NCBI GenBank assembly: GCA_002104945.1
Contig: MCFH01000003.1
Location: 1,116,001 to 1,180,000, forward strand
Length of the DNA: 64,000 nucleotides
From: Piromyces finnis
Taxonomy: Eukaryota; Neocallimastigomycota; Neocallimastigomycetes; Neocallimastigales; Neocallimastigaceae
Reading direction: 5' to 3'
The first letter of the stretch is position 1; each line of letters begins with the position of its first letter. The notes beneath the pieces were generated by a model. The model ran no database searches. It saw nothing but the letters and a program-made list of their open reading frames with translations, and was not told the origin of the DNA. Below are positions 51,501-64,000 of the stretch, one piece after another. A program made the translations under genes and the position numbers.

Positions 51501-51735
51501 ATGGTATTAAATTTCCAGGACTAACCTCTGAAATAAAATTAAAACTATTATTTTCATTAACAGGTTCTACATTCGTAACATTATCTATTATTTTTTCTTT
51601 TGTTTTCGTGTTTGTTTTTTTAGGTTTAGCTTCAGGATATAAAGGTGAACTTTTTAGTTCATTACGCATTTGTAGAATAGAATCACTAAAAAATTCTGGA
51701 GTTTCCTCACACGTATTACAATCTTCTATTATCAT
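48522..51735 (-). CDS. MPAB/Lcp-type (former DUF2236) oxygenase-domain protein
   Basis: Two exons (51735-51380 and 50925-48522) join in frame to give 919 residues. Residues 1-330 are mostly polar and disordered. The catalytic-type domain begins near 335 with VPYWVDWNKISRGQEVFWKYG, broken here only by line of homology, and continues with LETSQIIIESM, RPGGMAW and IRCRHAQFRVEY (Arg435 to about 446; His438 is at the position of the conserved domain histidine). Later blocks are PINQVSLAKTILYLS and KEEQEDYLLVWRYISWICGL. In the mpaB, rubber oxygenase and Lcp families this fold binds heme b and cleaves or oxidises with O2, but most members are uncharacterised. Two hydrophobic stretches (LPLWISITLYAM, and one near the C-terminus) suggest membrane association, as for ER-bound mpaB. 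A Lys-rich insert (near bases 49480-49700) splits the domain. Activity is not established. Confidence 0.82.
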
Positions 51736-54700
51736 TCTTATAACTTAAAATAGGATAATGATTAATGGGTAAGTATGGGTTGGTGAGTTTTTTTTTTTTT
51801 TCTTTTTTTTTATAAAAAAAAAAAAAGAAATGATTTAAAAAATTATTATTTTGTTATCTCTTTTAATATAAATAAATATTATATCTTTTATATATATATA
51901 TATTGTTTTTATTATTATTGTTATTTTTGTTGAAATTTCCTTTTTTTTTTTTTTTTCCTTTTCTTATTTTAATAATTAAGCATAATAATTATTAAAAAGA
52001 AAATTGTTTTTTTTTTATTTTTTTTTTCTGTTTTGTTTTTCTTTTATAAAAAAAAGTTATTTTTTTAATTTTAATTAGTAATAATATGTTTTTTTTTTGT
52101 GTGTTTTTTTTTCTTTTTTTTTAAAAAGGAAGGTAAATGTATATTTTTAAAAAAAAAAGAACAAGTATTACATAATATATAAAATATACTAAAATAAAAA
52201 GTGATTTTCACAAAATAGCTTCTTTCTTTTTCTTTTCTTTTATTATTACAAAGTATATTTAATTTATATATTTAATACTATTTGGAATGGGTACGATTTA
52301 TCTATCTTACAAAAGATATTTTTAAAATTAAAAAATATAATTTTAAAAAAAATGACAAATGTGTAATTTCAATTCTTTTTTTTTTATATATATATAATAT
52401 ATATATATATAAAGTTGATATTATTTTTATTTTATCATAATTATTTGAAATTATAAATGCTTTTCTTTTCTTTTTTTTTTTTCTTAACTCATTTTATAAT
52501 ATTTTATAATAACTTTTTTATTATAAAAAAATAAAGTATGAATGAGAAATAAAAAGAAGCCTTTTAAAATTTTAATTTAAAAAAAGAAAATTATTAAAGT
52601 TTTGTTAATAAATATAAAAAAATGGATACAAAAAAAAAAAAACTTTAGAAATTGTGTAACTCTTTAGATTTTTACTTTACTAAAAAAAAAAAAAAAAAAA
52701 AACAGCAACGAGAGTAATATGAACTATAGAATCTTTTTGTATTATTCCTCTTTTTTTTCTATTATATAGATTAATAAGGTATTATAAAACATAAAGTTTT
52801 TATCTTTATGCATATTATTTATGAATTTAAATTTATTTTTTTTAAAAAAAAATTTTATGTATCATTTTATCATTTCATTTTTACTTTTCTTTTTTTTTTT
52901 TTTTTTAAAAAAAACTATTATTATTATTAATGAAAATGAAATAATGCTACTACTAATTATTATTATATACAATATTTTTATTACTGATTAATAATCAATA
53001 ATCTATTCTGATAATCATTATAATATCGAGAACTCCAACTTTATTTGAGAGAATCATGATTTTGATTTAATTGTATCATATTTAAACTCCGAAAATATTA
53101 TTCATCAGATTTTTTTTTTTTTTTTGGTTAAATGTACAGTTAATAATACTTTATAAGGTATAAAATATTATTATCATATTATTATATTATTTCAAAAAAA
53201 AAAAAAAAAAAAAAAAAAAAACATTTTGTAAATTAAATTATTAATAGCTTTACTTAGTATTTATTATTTTAGGAGAGAATAATATTATTAATAGCTTTAC
53301 TTAGTATTTATTATTTTAGGAGAGAATAATAAAAGTAAAAAAAAGCTTTTGTAAAGTAGCATCATATCATTATAATAAATGATATAAACTCTATACATTT
53401 ATATTCTTTAATTAGTCATTTGAATTAAATAGAATTTTATCTATAAGACAAGCTATGTTATATAGAAGAAATATTTTAAACTAAATAGTTCTAACCTTTT
53501 AAGTGAAAGAATTTTTTAAAAATTACAAAAATAGCGTCTATATCATTCTTTCCATATTTAATAATAAGGAGACATAGAAAATAAATAGTGCATTATGTCA
53601 TTCATAACTGTTTGAAACATATTTTAAAACAATATATTATATAGAATATATAAAATACCAATAAAAACATTATTAACTAGTCAACAACACTTGATAAAAT
53701 AATATTATTTTAAATTCACGAATAAAGGAGATTTTTTTTAAATCCTGACTCATTTCTATAAATAATAGAATTTATAATATATATAAAATCTCCAATATTT
53801 TCCATTATGACAAGTAAAAAAAAAATAGTCATCTAGCATAAAATAAATTGACTGGTTTTTATTCAAAATTAAAAAAAAAAGGAAATAGTTATACAAAATG
53901 TTGAATATATTTCTAATTGTTCCAACCTTTTAAATATTATTTGTATGATGTTTATTATTACGTATAAATGATTCATTAATATTAAAATATATGTAATATT
54001 TGCAATAAAATATATAAATGAACTATAATAACTCCCATAGAATAATTCCATTAAACTATATTATTTTAGAAAAAAAAAAAAAGAAATAATTTTTTATATA
54101 GAATAATTTTCATTATTATATTTTATTATTAAATTCTAATAATAATATATATTTCCATAATTAATAATAATAATAATAATGATAATAATAATTATCATTA
54201 TTAATACTATCATTATTTTATTATTAATTAATTGTTCTTTATTATTATTCTTAATTATTATTAAAATTTTTATTCTGTATAATAACTTTAATAAAATATT
54301 CTTTTCTTTAATTATTATTATCCCATCATTCTTTTTTTTTTTTTAAAAAAAATTAAAATTTCCTAATTTCCATTTCACATTTATATTAATTTACTATTAA
54401 TAAATGGTAACAATGTTTTTTTGTTATTGTTATTGTTATTATAATTAAAATATTACATTTTTCTTTTCTTCTATTTAATTATATTAATTATTTTTAATTA
54501 TCAATTTTATCATGGTCAATGGTCAAAAGTAGTCTTTTCAATAATGATTTCTTTATTTCTTAATTTTATTTTGTTATTTAGAAAAAAAAAAAATAATGAA
54601 TTTAATAGGATTATATTAAATTTGTTGAATTAATTATTGCTCATTCCTAATTATTATTAATCTATAATTATAAATATTATTATATTTGTATATTTGTATT

Positions 54701-56434
54701 TTTGTTTGTTACTTGGTGCTTATAATAGAAAAAAAAATTTTTTTATAAACTTTTTATAATTCCATTAACAAAGTTATTGATTATATTAATTATTGACAAG
54801 CAAGACACAAATTATCATTTATTAAAAACAATGCTATTAAATAATATTAATTCAAATAAAAATTATTGTTTTTAATAACAATGGCATTCTAATAGAATTT
54901 ACAAAGTTTAATTATTCCACAACAGATGAAAAGGAAAGAAGGAATAGAATAATAAACAAAATATTTATCTATTGTTTTTTTTTTTTAATTAAATTATTAA
55001 TAAAAATAAAAAAATATAAAATAATACATCATAAGAACTATAGGATTGAAATTTTATATTATAAATATTATTAATTATTTTATACTTTTTTTTTTTTTAA
55101 CGCATTCCTATTAATATTCTTGCAAAATAGCATGCCTTCCATTAATTCTATTCACTTTTCATTTTAATGCTCCGAAATTAAACTGGGTTTTGTCTCATTA
55201 CACAAAATATTACTACAAAAACTTATGATTATATTCTAATATATTACATTTTATTATTTAGTATATATTAAAATGTATCTAGAGAAAAATTGAGATGCTT
55301 AAAAATGTTTCAATTAATTATTTAATATTTCATGATGATTACGTTTTACAAAAAGTTAATATAATAATAAAAAATAAAAAATTAATTTAAATTTAATTTA
55401 ATTACATAAAAAAAATTAAATTTTTAATTAAAATATTAATATAAAAAGTTGAATACTAATTAATATTATTCTTTTATTAATAATTAAAGTTTAATATTCA
55501 AAAATAATTTTAGAAAATGTTTGTCGCTTATTAACGAATGATATTTCAGCGGTCATTTTATTTGTAACGGTTAATCTATGAATGGAAATTAATATAAATA
55601 AAACTTTTATAAATAAACCTGTATAATTGAACTTTTATAAACCTATATATAATTTATCCTGTATAATTGAACATTTACTTGTATAAATAAATACATATGC
55701 ATTTACTTTATTGAAATAATAAATTCATGGTTAAAGTTTATAAGTTTTTTATAAATTAAATGTTTATGAAAATAAATGAAATATTTTCATAAATTATTTA
55801 TATTAAAAATTTAAATTAAAATTTTCTTTAATAAAAAAAAAAAACTTTTAAAAAGTATAAAAAGAAATTAAAAAGTTTTTTTTTTTTTTTTTGAGTTTTT
55901 TATTTTTGTAAAATATTCTTTGAAAAGTTGTTTTTTCTTTTTTTTTTTTTTATTTAAAAAAGAAGCACACACAAAAAGCAATAGAAAATCATTTCTAGTA
56001 AATTTAAAGGAAGAAAGAAAAAAAAAAAAAAGCAATATTTTGTATATAGTGTAAAATAATAATAATAATAATAATAAAAATCAATTATTCAATTGTATTT
56101 CTTTAAAAGAGTAACCAAAAAAATTAAAAAAAAAAAAAAAAAACAACTACAACTAATTAGTAAATTTGTTATTATAAAAAATATACTCTCATAAGAAATT
56201 AATTCATGTATATATAATATGTATTTTTAAAAAGTAAAAAAAAAAAAATTCAAATTTCTAATTAAAAATATTCTTTTATACCCACAAATCCAACTTTTAA
56301 AATAAAAGAAATAATGTATAGTAATTATTAGAAAAGAAAAAACAACTACAATAAAATAATTTCTAATAAATAAATTACAATAAACCTTTTTTTTACTTTT
56401 AAAGATTTTATATATATATATCCATTATTAAAAA
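51736..56434. other. Long non-coding region between divergent genes (4.7 kb)
   Basis: It lies between the starts of the oxygenase-domain gene and the membrane-protein gene. It contains long A/T runs, an exact 47-bp tandem duplication (53237-53330), a short repeated CCTGTATAATTGAAC motif (about 55618 and 55659), and a slightly more complex patch near 55110-55210. No coding exon or structural RNA was supported. Confidence 0.55.
53237..53330. repeat. Exact 47-bp tandem duplication
   Basis: Two head-to-tail copies, each starting ATTATTAATAGCTTTACTTA and ending GGAGAGAAT, are identical over the whole period. Confidence 0.92.
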
Positions 56435-57388
56435 ATGAGTACATATAATTATGAAGAAGCTCAATATTGTTTTGAATTATTAAATCCTAATAATTCAGAT
56501 GATGTTCAAGAACAAATAAATAATGTAAGAAGAAATGTAGTATTATTTATAAAACCATTCACAAGTCAATTCTTTTTTTGGACATTATTATTACTTATAC
56601 TACATCGTTTCAATCTTAGAAAACCAATTATAAAAATTGTTGTGGCTCACTATATATTTAGAGTTATTGGTGATATGCTTGATTCTTACGGTTCTAGATA
56701 CACTGTCTATTATCATAAAAATATGTATGGTGAATGTGTTGCTGATCCAGTTAACAAAGCAGAAGACCATCCATTAAGATGGTTAATCACACGCCAGCTG
56801 GCTGGTATATTTTGGTATTCGGGTGAAATTGTTGGAGATTGGTATCCATTATTGCGTACTAAAGCTGTTGCTGGTGAACAAAAAGAAATTTGGTACGTTT
56901 ATACTTCTTGTTTCATTTTTAATTTATCAAAAATTACAATGATGTTTTATCACTTTTCTGTTACCGAAAATGATATGTTAATTAAGAAAAAGGAAGATGC
57001 TTTTTATAATGCTTATTGGGCTATTTATCTTGTCAGTCTTTGTTGTTCTCTACTTTATGATGGATCAGTTTATATTGCTATGAAACGTTCTATCTTAAAA
57101 GATACTGAAAGTATAAATTTTGGTTTTTTAAAAAAATTTAGAGATATGTCAGAATATCGTATTTTAGTAACCGCTTTTCTTGGACTAGTTGGGGTTCCAA
57201 TTATGGGAGTTTCTGCCGTATTACGATTAAAATATCAAGAATATGACTGGTCTTTTGAAGATTTAAGAATTTTCCTTGTAAATACTTCTTATTTCATGAT
57301 GTTTATCGATCAATTAATGTTATTTAGTTATTCAAAGGAAGAAAAATCATTTTCTTCAAATAAAGATAATAAATTATTTATGGTTTAA
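56435..57388 (+). CDS. Multi-pass membrane protein of unknown function
   Basis: Single-exon gene for 317 residues; ATG lies in an AAAAATG context. The N-terminal 35 residues are polar. About six or seven hydrophobic helices follow: FFFWTLLLLIL, IVVAHYIFRVIG, LAGIFWYSGEIVG (weak), WYVYTSCFIFNLSKI, YWAIYLVSLCCSLL, AFLGLVGVPIMGVSAV and YFMMFIDQLMLF. The motif GDWYPLLRTKAV between helices three and four looks conserved in type, and a Lys/Glu/Ser tail ends the protein. The size and topology recall small seven-helix proteins, but there is no signature of a GPCR, transporter or enzyme that I can name. The composition is that of a real gene. Function unknown. Confidence 0.85.
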   Translation: MSTYNYEEAQYCFELLNPNNSDDVQEQINNVRRNVVLFIKPFTSQFFFWTLLLLILHRFNLRKPIIKIVVAHYIFRVIGDMLDSYGSRYTVYYHKNMYGECVADPVNKAEDHPLRWLITRQLAGIFWYSGEIVGDWYPLLRTKAVAGEQKEIWYVYTSCFIFNLSKITMMFYHFSVTENDMLIKKKEDAFYNAYWAIYLVSLCCSLLYDGSVYIAMKRSILKDTESINFGFLKKFRDMSEYRILVTAFLGLVGVPIMGVSAVLRLKYQEYDWSFEDLRIFLVNTSYFMMFIDQLMLFSYSKEEKSFSSNKDNKLFMV

Positions 57389-59093
<1,705 letters not shown>

Positions 59094-61460
59094 TAATAGT
59101 ACTGTGAATCATTGTAACTATTTTGGTGATAGTTTTAATTTCATTTGTTATGGTAGCAGTAGCTGTGACTAAATCTTCTTCTTCAGAATCACCTTCATCA
59201 ATAGGCGTCACTTCTTCTTCAACTTCAAGTGCTTCATCATCAGAAATATATTCTACTTCTGTTGGAGTTGGAGTTGGTTCAGCTGTAGAATTTGTTTGAG
59301 TTTCAATAAACGAATCAGAATAAGTTTCAGTTGGTAATTCAGATGGTGTTTCAACAAGAATTTCAGTTGAAGTTTCAGTTGGTGCTTCAATTGAAGTTTC
59401 TACTGATGTTTCAGTAAGAGTTTCGGTTGATGATTCATTTGAGATTTCACTTGATATAATTTATTTGGTAATTCAGGTTGGTGTTTCAAATACAACCTCA
59501 GTATAGTTTTCATAACCAAAGTAACAATCAGTTGATGTTTCAGTTGGCATTTCATATGAATAATAAGTAGAATACCAACCATCAAATCCAAAATCATAGC
59601 TATAATTAACATTAAGTTCTTCAACAACTGGATATTCATAATTCTCATCTAAATAAGTTGAATCACATTTTAATGAATAGTAATCACAGGTATATCTATA
59701 TCTCATAAGAATCTAATACTTTAATCCATAGGATTCCATATCTGAATAACCGTTAGTAAGTTCAGAATAAGCATCCCATTGTTCTAAAGAAAAGTTGCTA
59801 TCAATACCACCTGTATTAAGATGTCCAGGATAATTACCATTAACATCTGGTGTTTTATCTAATATGACATATGGTTTAATGTACTCTTTAATTTCATCAA
59901 TATATGAATAAAGTGTTGATGGATTAAAAACTTTACTAATAACCTCATTTAATATTTTTTCAAATCTAGCTGAATCATTGAAAATTAATACTTCCATAAG
60001 ATGAATGTCTCTATAAGTAACTATAATTGGAGCATTGAATAGCTAAGTTGTCCGAAATCATGATCAAAATCATGAGATAAATAAATCCATTTACCATTAG
60101 GTTGTTTGTACATATAGTAATTATGAGTATTTTGAATATGATCATAGGCACCTGTTAAATAATCAATGGCCATTCCATATAAGAAATGATCAATTTCGAA
60201 AATATCTTCAAGATCTGCGGCTGATTTAGCATTTTCAACTACTGTTAAAAATTCAATCCATTCAGTATCATTATTAATTTCTTCATTTTCATTAATACAC
60301 CCAGAAGAATATTCTGGAAGTAAATCAAACATTCTTTCACACTTATATAAATTTTTTCACCATAAACTTCTTCAATCCATGATAACTTATAATCATCATT
60401 AAATGTATATAATCTCATGAATTCATCATTAATGTAAAGTTGTACATAAATTGATGAAATTGATTTTAATCCTAAACGATTATGAATATCTGAAATTAAT
60501 TTTGTTCTCATAATAGTTGGATCATTACTATCAGCACGAAGTTTAAATTGACTATGTCCATAAAGATCCTTTTTACCTCTGATTTTTAAATTAAAACCAG
60601 GTTTTTGGAAGTATCGAGAGTATGCACCATCTAATTTAAAAGTTACTTTATCAAATGAACTTTGTTCTCCACAAAAGACATATGTATATAATATATATTT
60701 AAAAGTAATAATTAAAAACAATATTGTATTAATAATATTAATATAAATCTAATGAATATTATTACTATTGACAATAATAAATTTATTAATTACTTACCCA
60801 TTAATTTCGAAAATCATAGTAGCATTTTTAGTTTTGAATGATTTCATAATATCATCTTCTTCATCAATATTAATAATAGATCTAGTATCAGATGGGATAC
60901 TTGCATTTTGTAATATATCAAATAACACCATTTCATTATGGCTGTCTGACACTTTCAAGCTATTAAATACTTTTGAAATTCTTATTAAATTGAAATCTTC
61001 ATTTCTTTCTAAAAACTTATAATATACTTCATATAAATCATCATCCATATTAACTCTACTAATATTTTCTAAATTAAAGTCGAATCCATTTATTACTTCC
61101 ATCGCATCAAAAGTAGGAAAGCCATCTTCCCCTATTTTTAATTCTAGAAGGATTTCATCAAAATCATTACCAGGAAAAAAAATCTTTGAAATTTACTTTT
61201 TTTAAACCAAAAATTTCAGTATATATAGCAGCTTTAATCATATTAACAACAGAAGAGGTAATTAATTCATAATTAACCTTCATATATGAATTTTTTTTAA
61301 TTCAATAAATTCCTCATCAGGCATATATATTTTTAAATTTAGCATTGCATTATCTCTAAGTTCAAATAATTCTGCCCTTTTCCCTTTATCAATGAAAGTA
61401 GACACAGCCAAAGTACTACAAACTAGATATACTTTTTTTTTTTTTAAAAAAATTCATAAT
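59094..61460 (-). pseudogene. Broken CotH-like secreted protein gene
   Basis: CotH proteins are kinase-like, usually secreted proteins. From 5' to 3' on the minus strand, fragments in the CotH order can be read: RAELFELRDNAMLNL (near 61370), KIGEDGFPTFDAMEVINGFD, SFDKVTFKLDGAYSRYFQKP (near 60640), LKIRGKKDLYGHSQFKLRAD, INDEFMRLYTFNDDYKLSWI, IYLSHDFDHDFGQ (near 60070) and a Thr/Glu/Pro-rich tail to a stop near 59094. The frame is broken repeatedly: in the A/T-rich start (about 61431-61450), near 61290, in an A run at 61174-61182, near 60340 and near 60035. In-frame stops occur at 59713-59715 (where CotH proteins usually have Trp before the RYRY-type block), 59473-59475 and 59461-59463. An intron seems to lie at about 60670-60798, but its acceptor does not fit. 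Several lesions sit in homopolymers, so some could be sequencing errors; the substitutions cannot be explained that way. Confidence 0.85.
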
Positions 61461-63573
61461 GATTTTATTGGTTAAAATTTAATTAATTTTGAATTAATAC
61501 AAAATTTGATTTTATTATTAAAAGTCAAGTCATTCTAATGAATTAGCAGTTGACTGTAGAATTTTATAGTTCTAATGAATTAATAATTATCCTAGATTTT
61601 TTGACTTTTAGGCCAAATTTCTTCTGGCCTTAGCCAGTTATTATAATAGACTTTAAAAATAATAGAGTAAGATTAAATTCTACTTTGTGTTTGATAAAAG
61701 TTACTTTTTTTTTATCTTTTATATATTTCTGGTGTTTTTTTTTTTTTTATTTTGATATATTTCTAATGTTTTTTTATCCATTATATCTTTAAATTCTATA
61801 AAATAATCAAGAACATTTAGTTATAGCACTGTTCGTTTTTTTGTTAATTCCTTTGTATATTTTATCATTAATTTATAAATAATACTCTGAGGTATTTTTT
61901 ACAATATTGAACTAGATATTCTAATATGATTTTAATTTTTATCTTTAAAATAATACTAGTTTAAAATAAAAAGTTGGTGTATTTATTATATTCCTTTATT
62001 TTAAATAATTTAGTTAACTATTTGAAAAATCAGTTACTTTAAGCATTTTAAACTGTAAACTTAAATTTAAAGAATAAAAGGCAATTAAAACTATTTTTAG
62101 TTATTTTTACTAATATTATTGTTATCAAAAGATTGATTAAAAAAAAAAAAAAAAAGGAAAATATTATTAATAATGAAACTACATTTATATATAGATAGAT
62201 AAATACCTTTTAAAAAGGAAGTAAGTGAATTTTATTAGGAGATTTATTATATTTATTATATTAGGAAATATAGAATTTATATTAATACAAAGAAAATATG
62301 AAAACTTTGATAATAATAATAATGATAAAAATAAAATATTACAAAAAAGTAACAAAATAAGAGTAAAAAAAAAAAAGAATGAAATAAAGAAGTATTTAAT
62401 GAAATGTTTAACGACATTTTCTTTACAATTAACCCATTTTATAACTCATTGTACTATTAAATGTTCTTTTTTTTAGTACTTTTTTAGTTTCATAACTTTT
62501 AATAATTTGTTTTATCTACAATTAAAAAAAAAAAAAAAAATATTACAAAGATTAATTAATGTATATCATGTATATACTCTTTTATAAATAAAAAAATATA
62601 TTATGCAACAACAACAACAACAACAACAACAAAAAAAAATCAACTAACATGAAAACAACACTAATAATAATTATAATAATATTTATTAATAATATTTAAT
62701 AATTATTAAAAGAAGAAAAAATGTTTTTTTTTTGTTCAGCCTATATTAATGTTGGGAGAGATGGAATACATGTGGTAATAAAGTCTGGTTTAATCCATCA
62801 AAAAATGTATTTATCAATGATTATATATAAATTTGATTCATCTTTTAACGAATTAATTTATCATTTATACATTCTATTATTGCAATAATATTAATAAGAT
62901 TGATTTCTTCCTTTTTTTTTTTTATTATCTGGTTCTTTTTTTGTTGAAAAAATATAACCAAACATCTTTTCCTCCTTGCTTTATTATTGTTGGTTTGTTT
63001 TGTGGTTAAAAAATGAAAATTTTTTAATATAATCTTTTAAACTTTATTTTATATTATTTTTCTATTTCCAAGGATATGTTTTACATTATTGTATACATTA
63101 AACGTATCATCTATCAATAGAATATGAGAATTTAATTTAAATATGTGTGAATTTCATTAGTTTAAATAATACAAAATGTTTATTTGTTTCATTCATCTTT
63201 GTACTACGTCCGTGTAACATTAACCAAGGTCTATTTATTAATTTTTAAAGTTTACATTATCCAATATATTTTATCTACAATAATAACAAATTAAAATTAA
63301 AAAAAAGAAACTTTTAATTAAAAAATGTTTAAAAGGAAAATTTCCAATTTTTTTTATTAAAATAAAAAAAGAAATCTCTTTTTTTTTTTTTTAAACCATA
63401 GAAATAAAAGGGAAAAGACTTTAAAAAAGATTTATTTTCTTTTATTGATTGCTGGCTAATAAGTATTCCTAATACTTATTATTATTAAAGGAAAAAAAGA
63501 AAAGAAAGAATAAATGAAAATAAAAAAATTAAAAAAATTAAAATTGAAAATAATAAAATAAATAAAGAACAAA
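61461..63573. other. Intergenic region between two CotH-like genes
   Basis: Non-coding as far as I can see. It includes a short GGCC-stem hairpin at about 61610-61632, a CAA run at 62605-62632 and A/T runs. A Lys/Asn/Ile-rich open frame at 62225-62476 lacks an ATG at its start and has no supporting features. Confidence 0.55.
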
Positions 63574-63685
63574 ATGAATTTTAAAAATATTGCTTTAATA
63601 TCTTTATCTTTATGTAAGTTTTTAAGAAATTAAAAAAAAAAAAAAGAAAATATTATATTACAATAATGAATTATTTATTACTTTT

Positions 63686-63717
<32 letters not shown>

Positions 63718-64000
63718 TATAAAAACTATTGTTAATATTTATTATAAAAAAATAATTATATATATATAATAATAATAGTTGCAAATACTAGTTTTGCATA
63801 TGATGCCTTTTTCGGTAATGTCACAAGAGCTGAGCTCTTTGAAAGAACTGATTTTGCTGTTCCAAAAATTACCATTAATTTATCAAATGAAGATTATAAC
63901 AAATATTTCCTTACATATAAATGTTTATATGATATGAACATAAGACACACTACAAGAAATGAAGAATGTTACACTGCTGATTGGTCTAACCTTAATTCTT
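63574..64000 (+). CDS. CotH-like secreted protein, N-terminal part
   Basis: Exon 1 (63574-63613) and exon 2 (63779 to beyond the window) join across an intron with GTAAGT...TAG ends. They encode a signal peptide (MNFKNIALISLSLFANTSFA), then RAELFERTDFAVPKITINLS and DYNKYFLTYKCLYDM, the usual beginning of a CotH domain; the RAELF motif is shared with the broken copy at 61.4 kb. Two Cys residues are visible (YKC and EEC). The kinase-like core and any C-terminal dockerin lie outside the window. No lesion is seen in the 87 or so residues available. It faces away from the broken copy, so the two probably arose by inverted duplication or separate insertion. Confidence 0.85.

Noticed and set aside
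62225-62476. Open frame rich in Lys, Asn and Ile
   Set aside because: It has no ATG at its start, no motif, and base composition of intergenic DNA; a coding role cannot be supported.
62603-62650. ATG followed by a CAA run resembling a poly-Gln protein start
   Set aside because: The frame ends after about a dozen residues and no exon continues it; simple repeat.

Overview
This is eukaryotic nuclear DNA. It is extremely AT-rich, full of A/T homopolymer runs and trinucleotide arrays, and its genes carry short AT-rich introns with GT...AG ends. A secreted glucuronoyl esterase ending in two Cys/Trp-rich fungal dockerins (3.3-4.9 kb) points to an anaerobic gut fungus (Neocallimastigomycota). Genes for CotH-like proteins, which I recall as numerous in that phylum, and the AT-rich composition agree with this. 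The genus cannot be fixed from the sequence.

Layout: (1) 1-2.7 kb, 3' part of an intron-rich gene for an unrecognised membrane protein. (2) 3.3-4.9 kb minus, CE15 glucuronoyl esterase with a double dockerin. (3) 7.9-12.3 kb plus, a 1384-residue C2H2 zinc-finger protein with a 24-unit, 14-residue repeat. (4) 12.3-18.7 kb, a long non-coding stretch, then a 102-residue Ser-rich orphan. (5) 21.1-25.3 kb minus, a seven-exon GCK/MAP4K-type Ste20 kinase with a CNH domain. (6) 25.3-30.1 kb, non-coding with a hexanucleotide array. (7) 30.1-33.7 kb plus, a nine-exon kexin. (8) 34.4-37.3 kb, a divergent pair, XRCC2-like (minus) and UXT prefoldin-like (plus). (9) 39.4-41.7 kb, an F-box protein. (10) 42.6-45.3 kb minus, an RGP1-like arrestin-fold protein. 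(11) 48.5-51.7 kb minus, an MPAB/Lcp-type oxygenase-domain protein. (12) 56.4-57.4 kb, a multi-pass membrane protein. (13) 59.1-61.5 kb minus, a broken CotH gene. (14) 63.6 kb to the window end, an apparently intact CotH gene.

The genes are not an operon or a single pathway. Several fit a secretory theme: kexin matures secreted precursors in the Golgi, RGP1 with RIC1 activates Ypt6/Rab6 at the Golgi, the esterase is exported and docked on a cellulosome, and CotH proteins are secreted. XRCC2 and UXT are nuclear housekeeping functions sharing a 377-bp divergent promoter. Exon joins were derived by hand from splice signals, reading-frame continuity and remembered family features. No transcript or database evidence was available.
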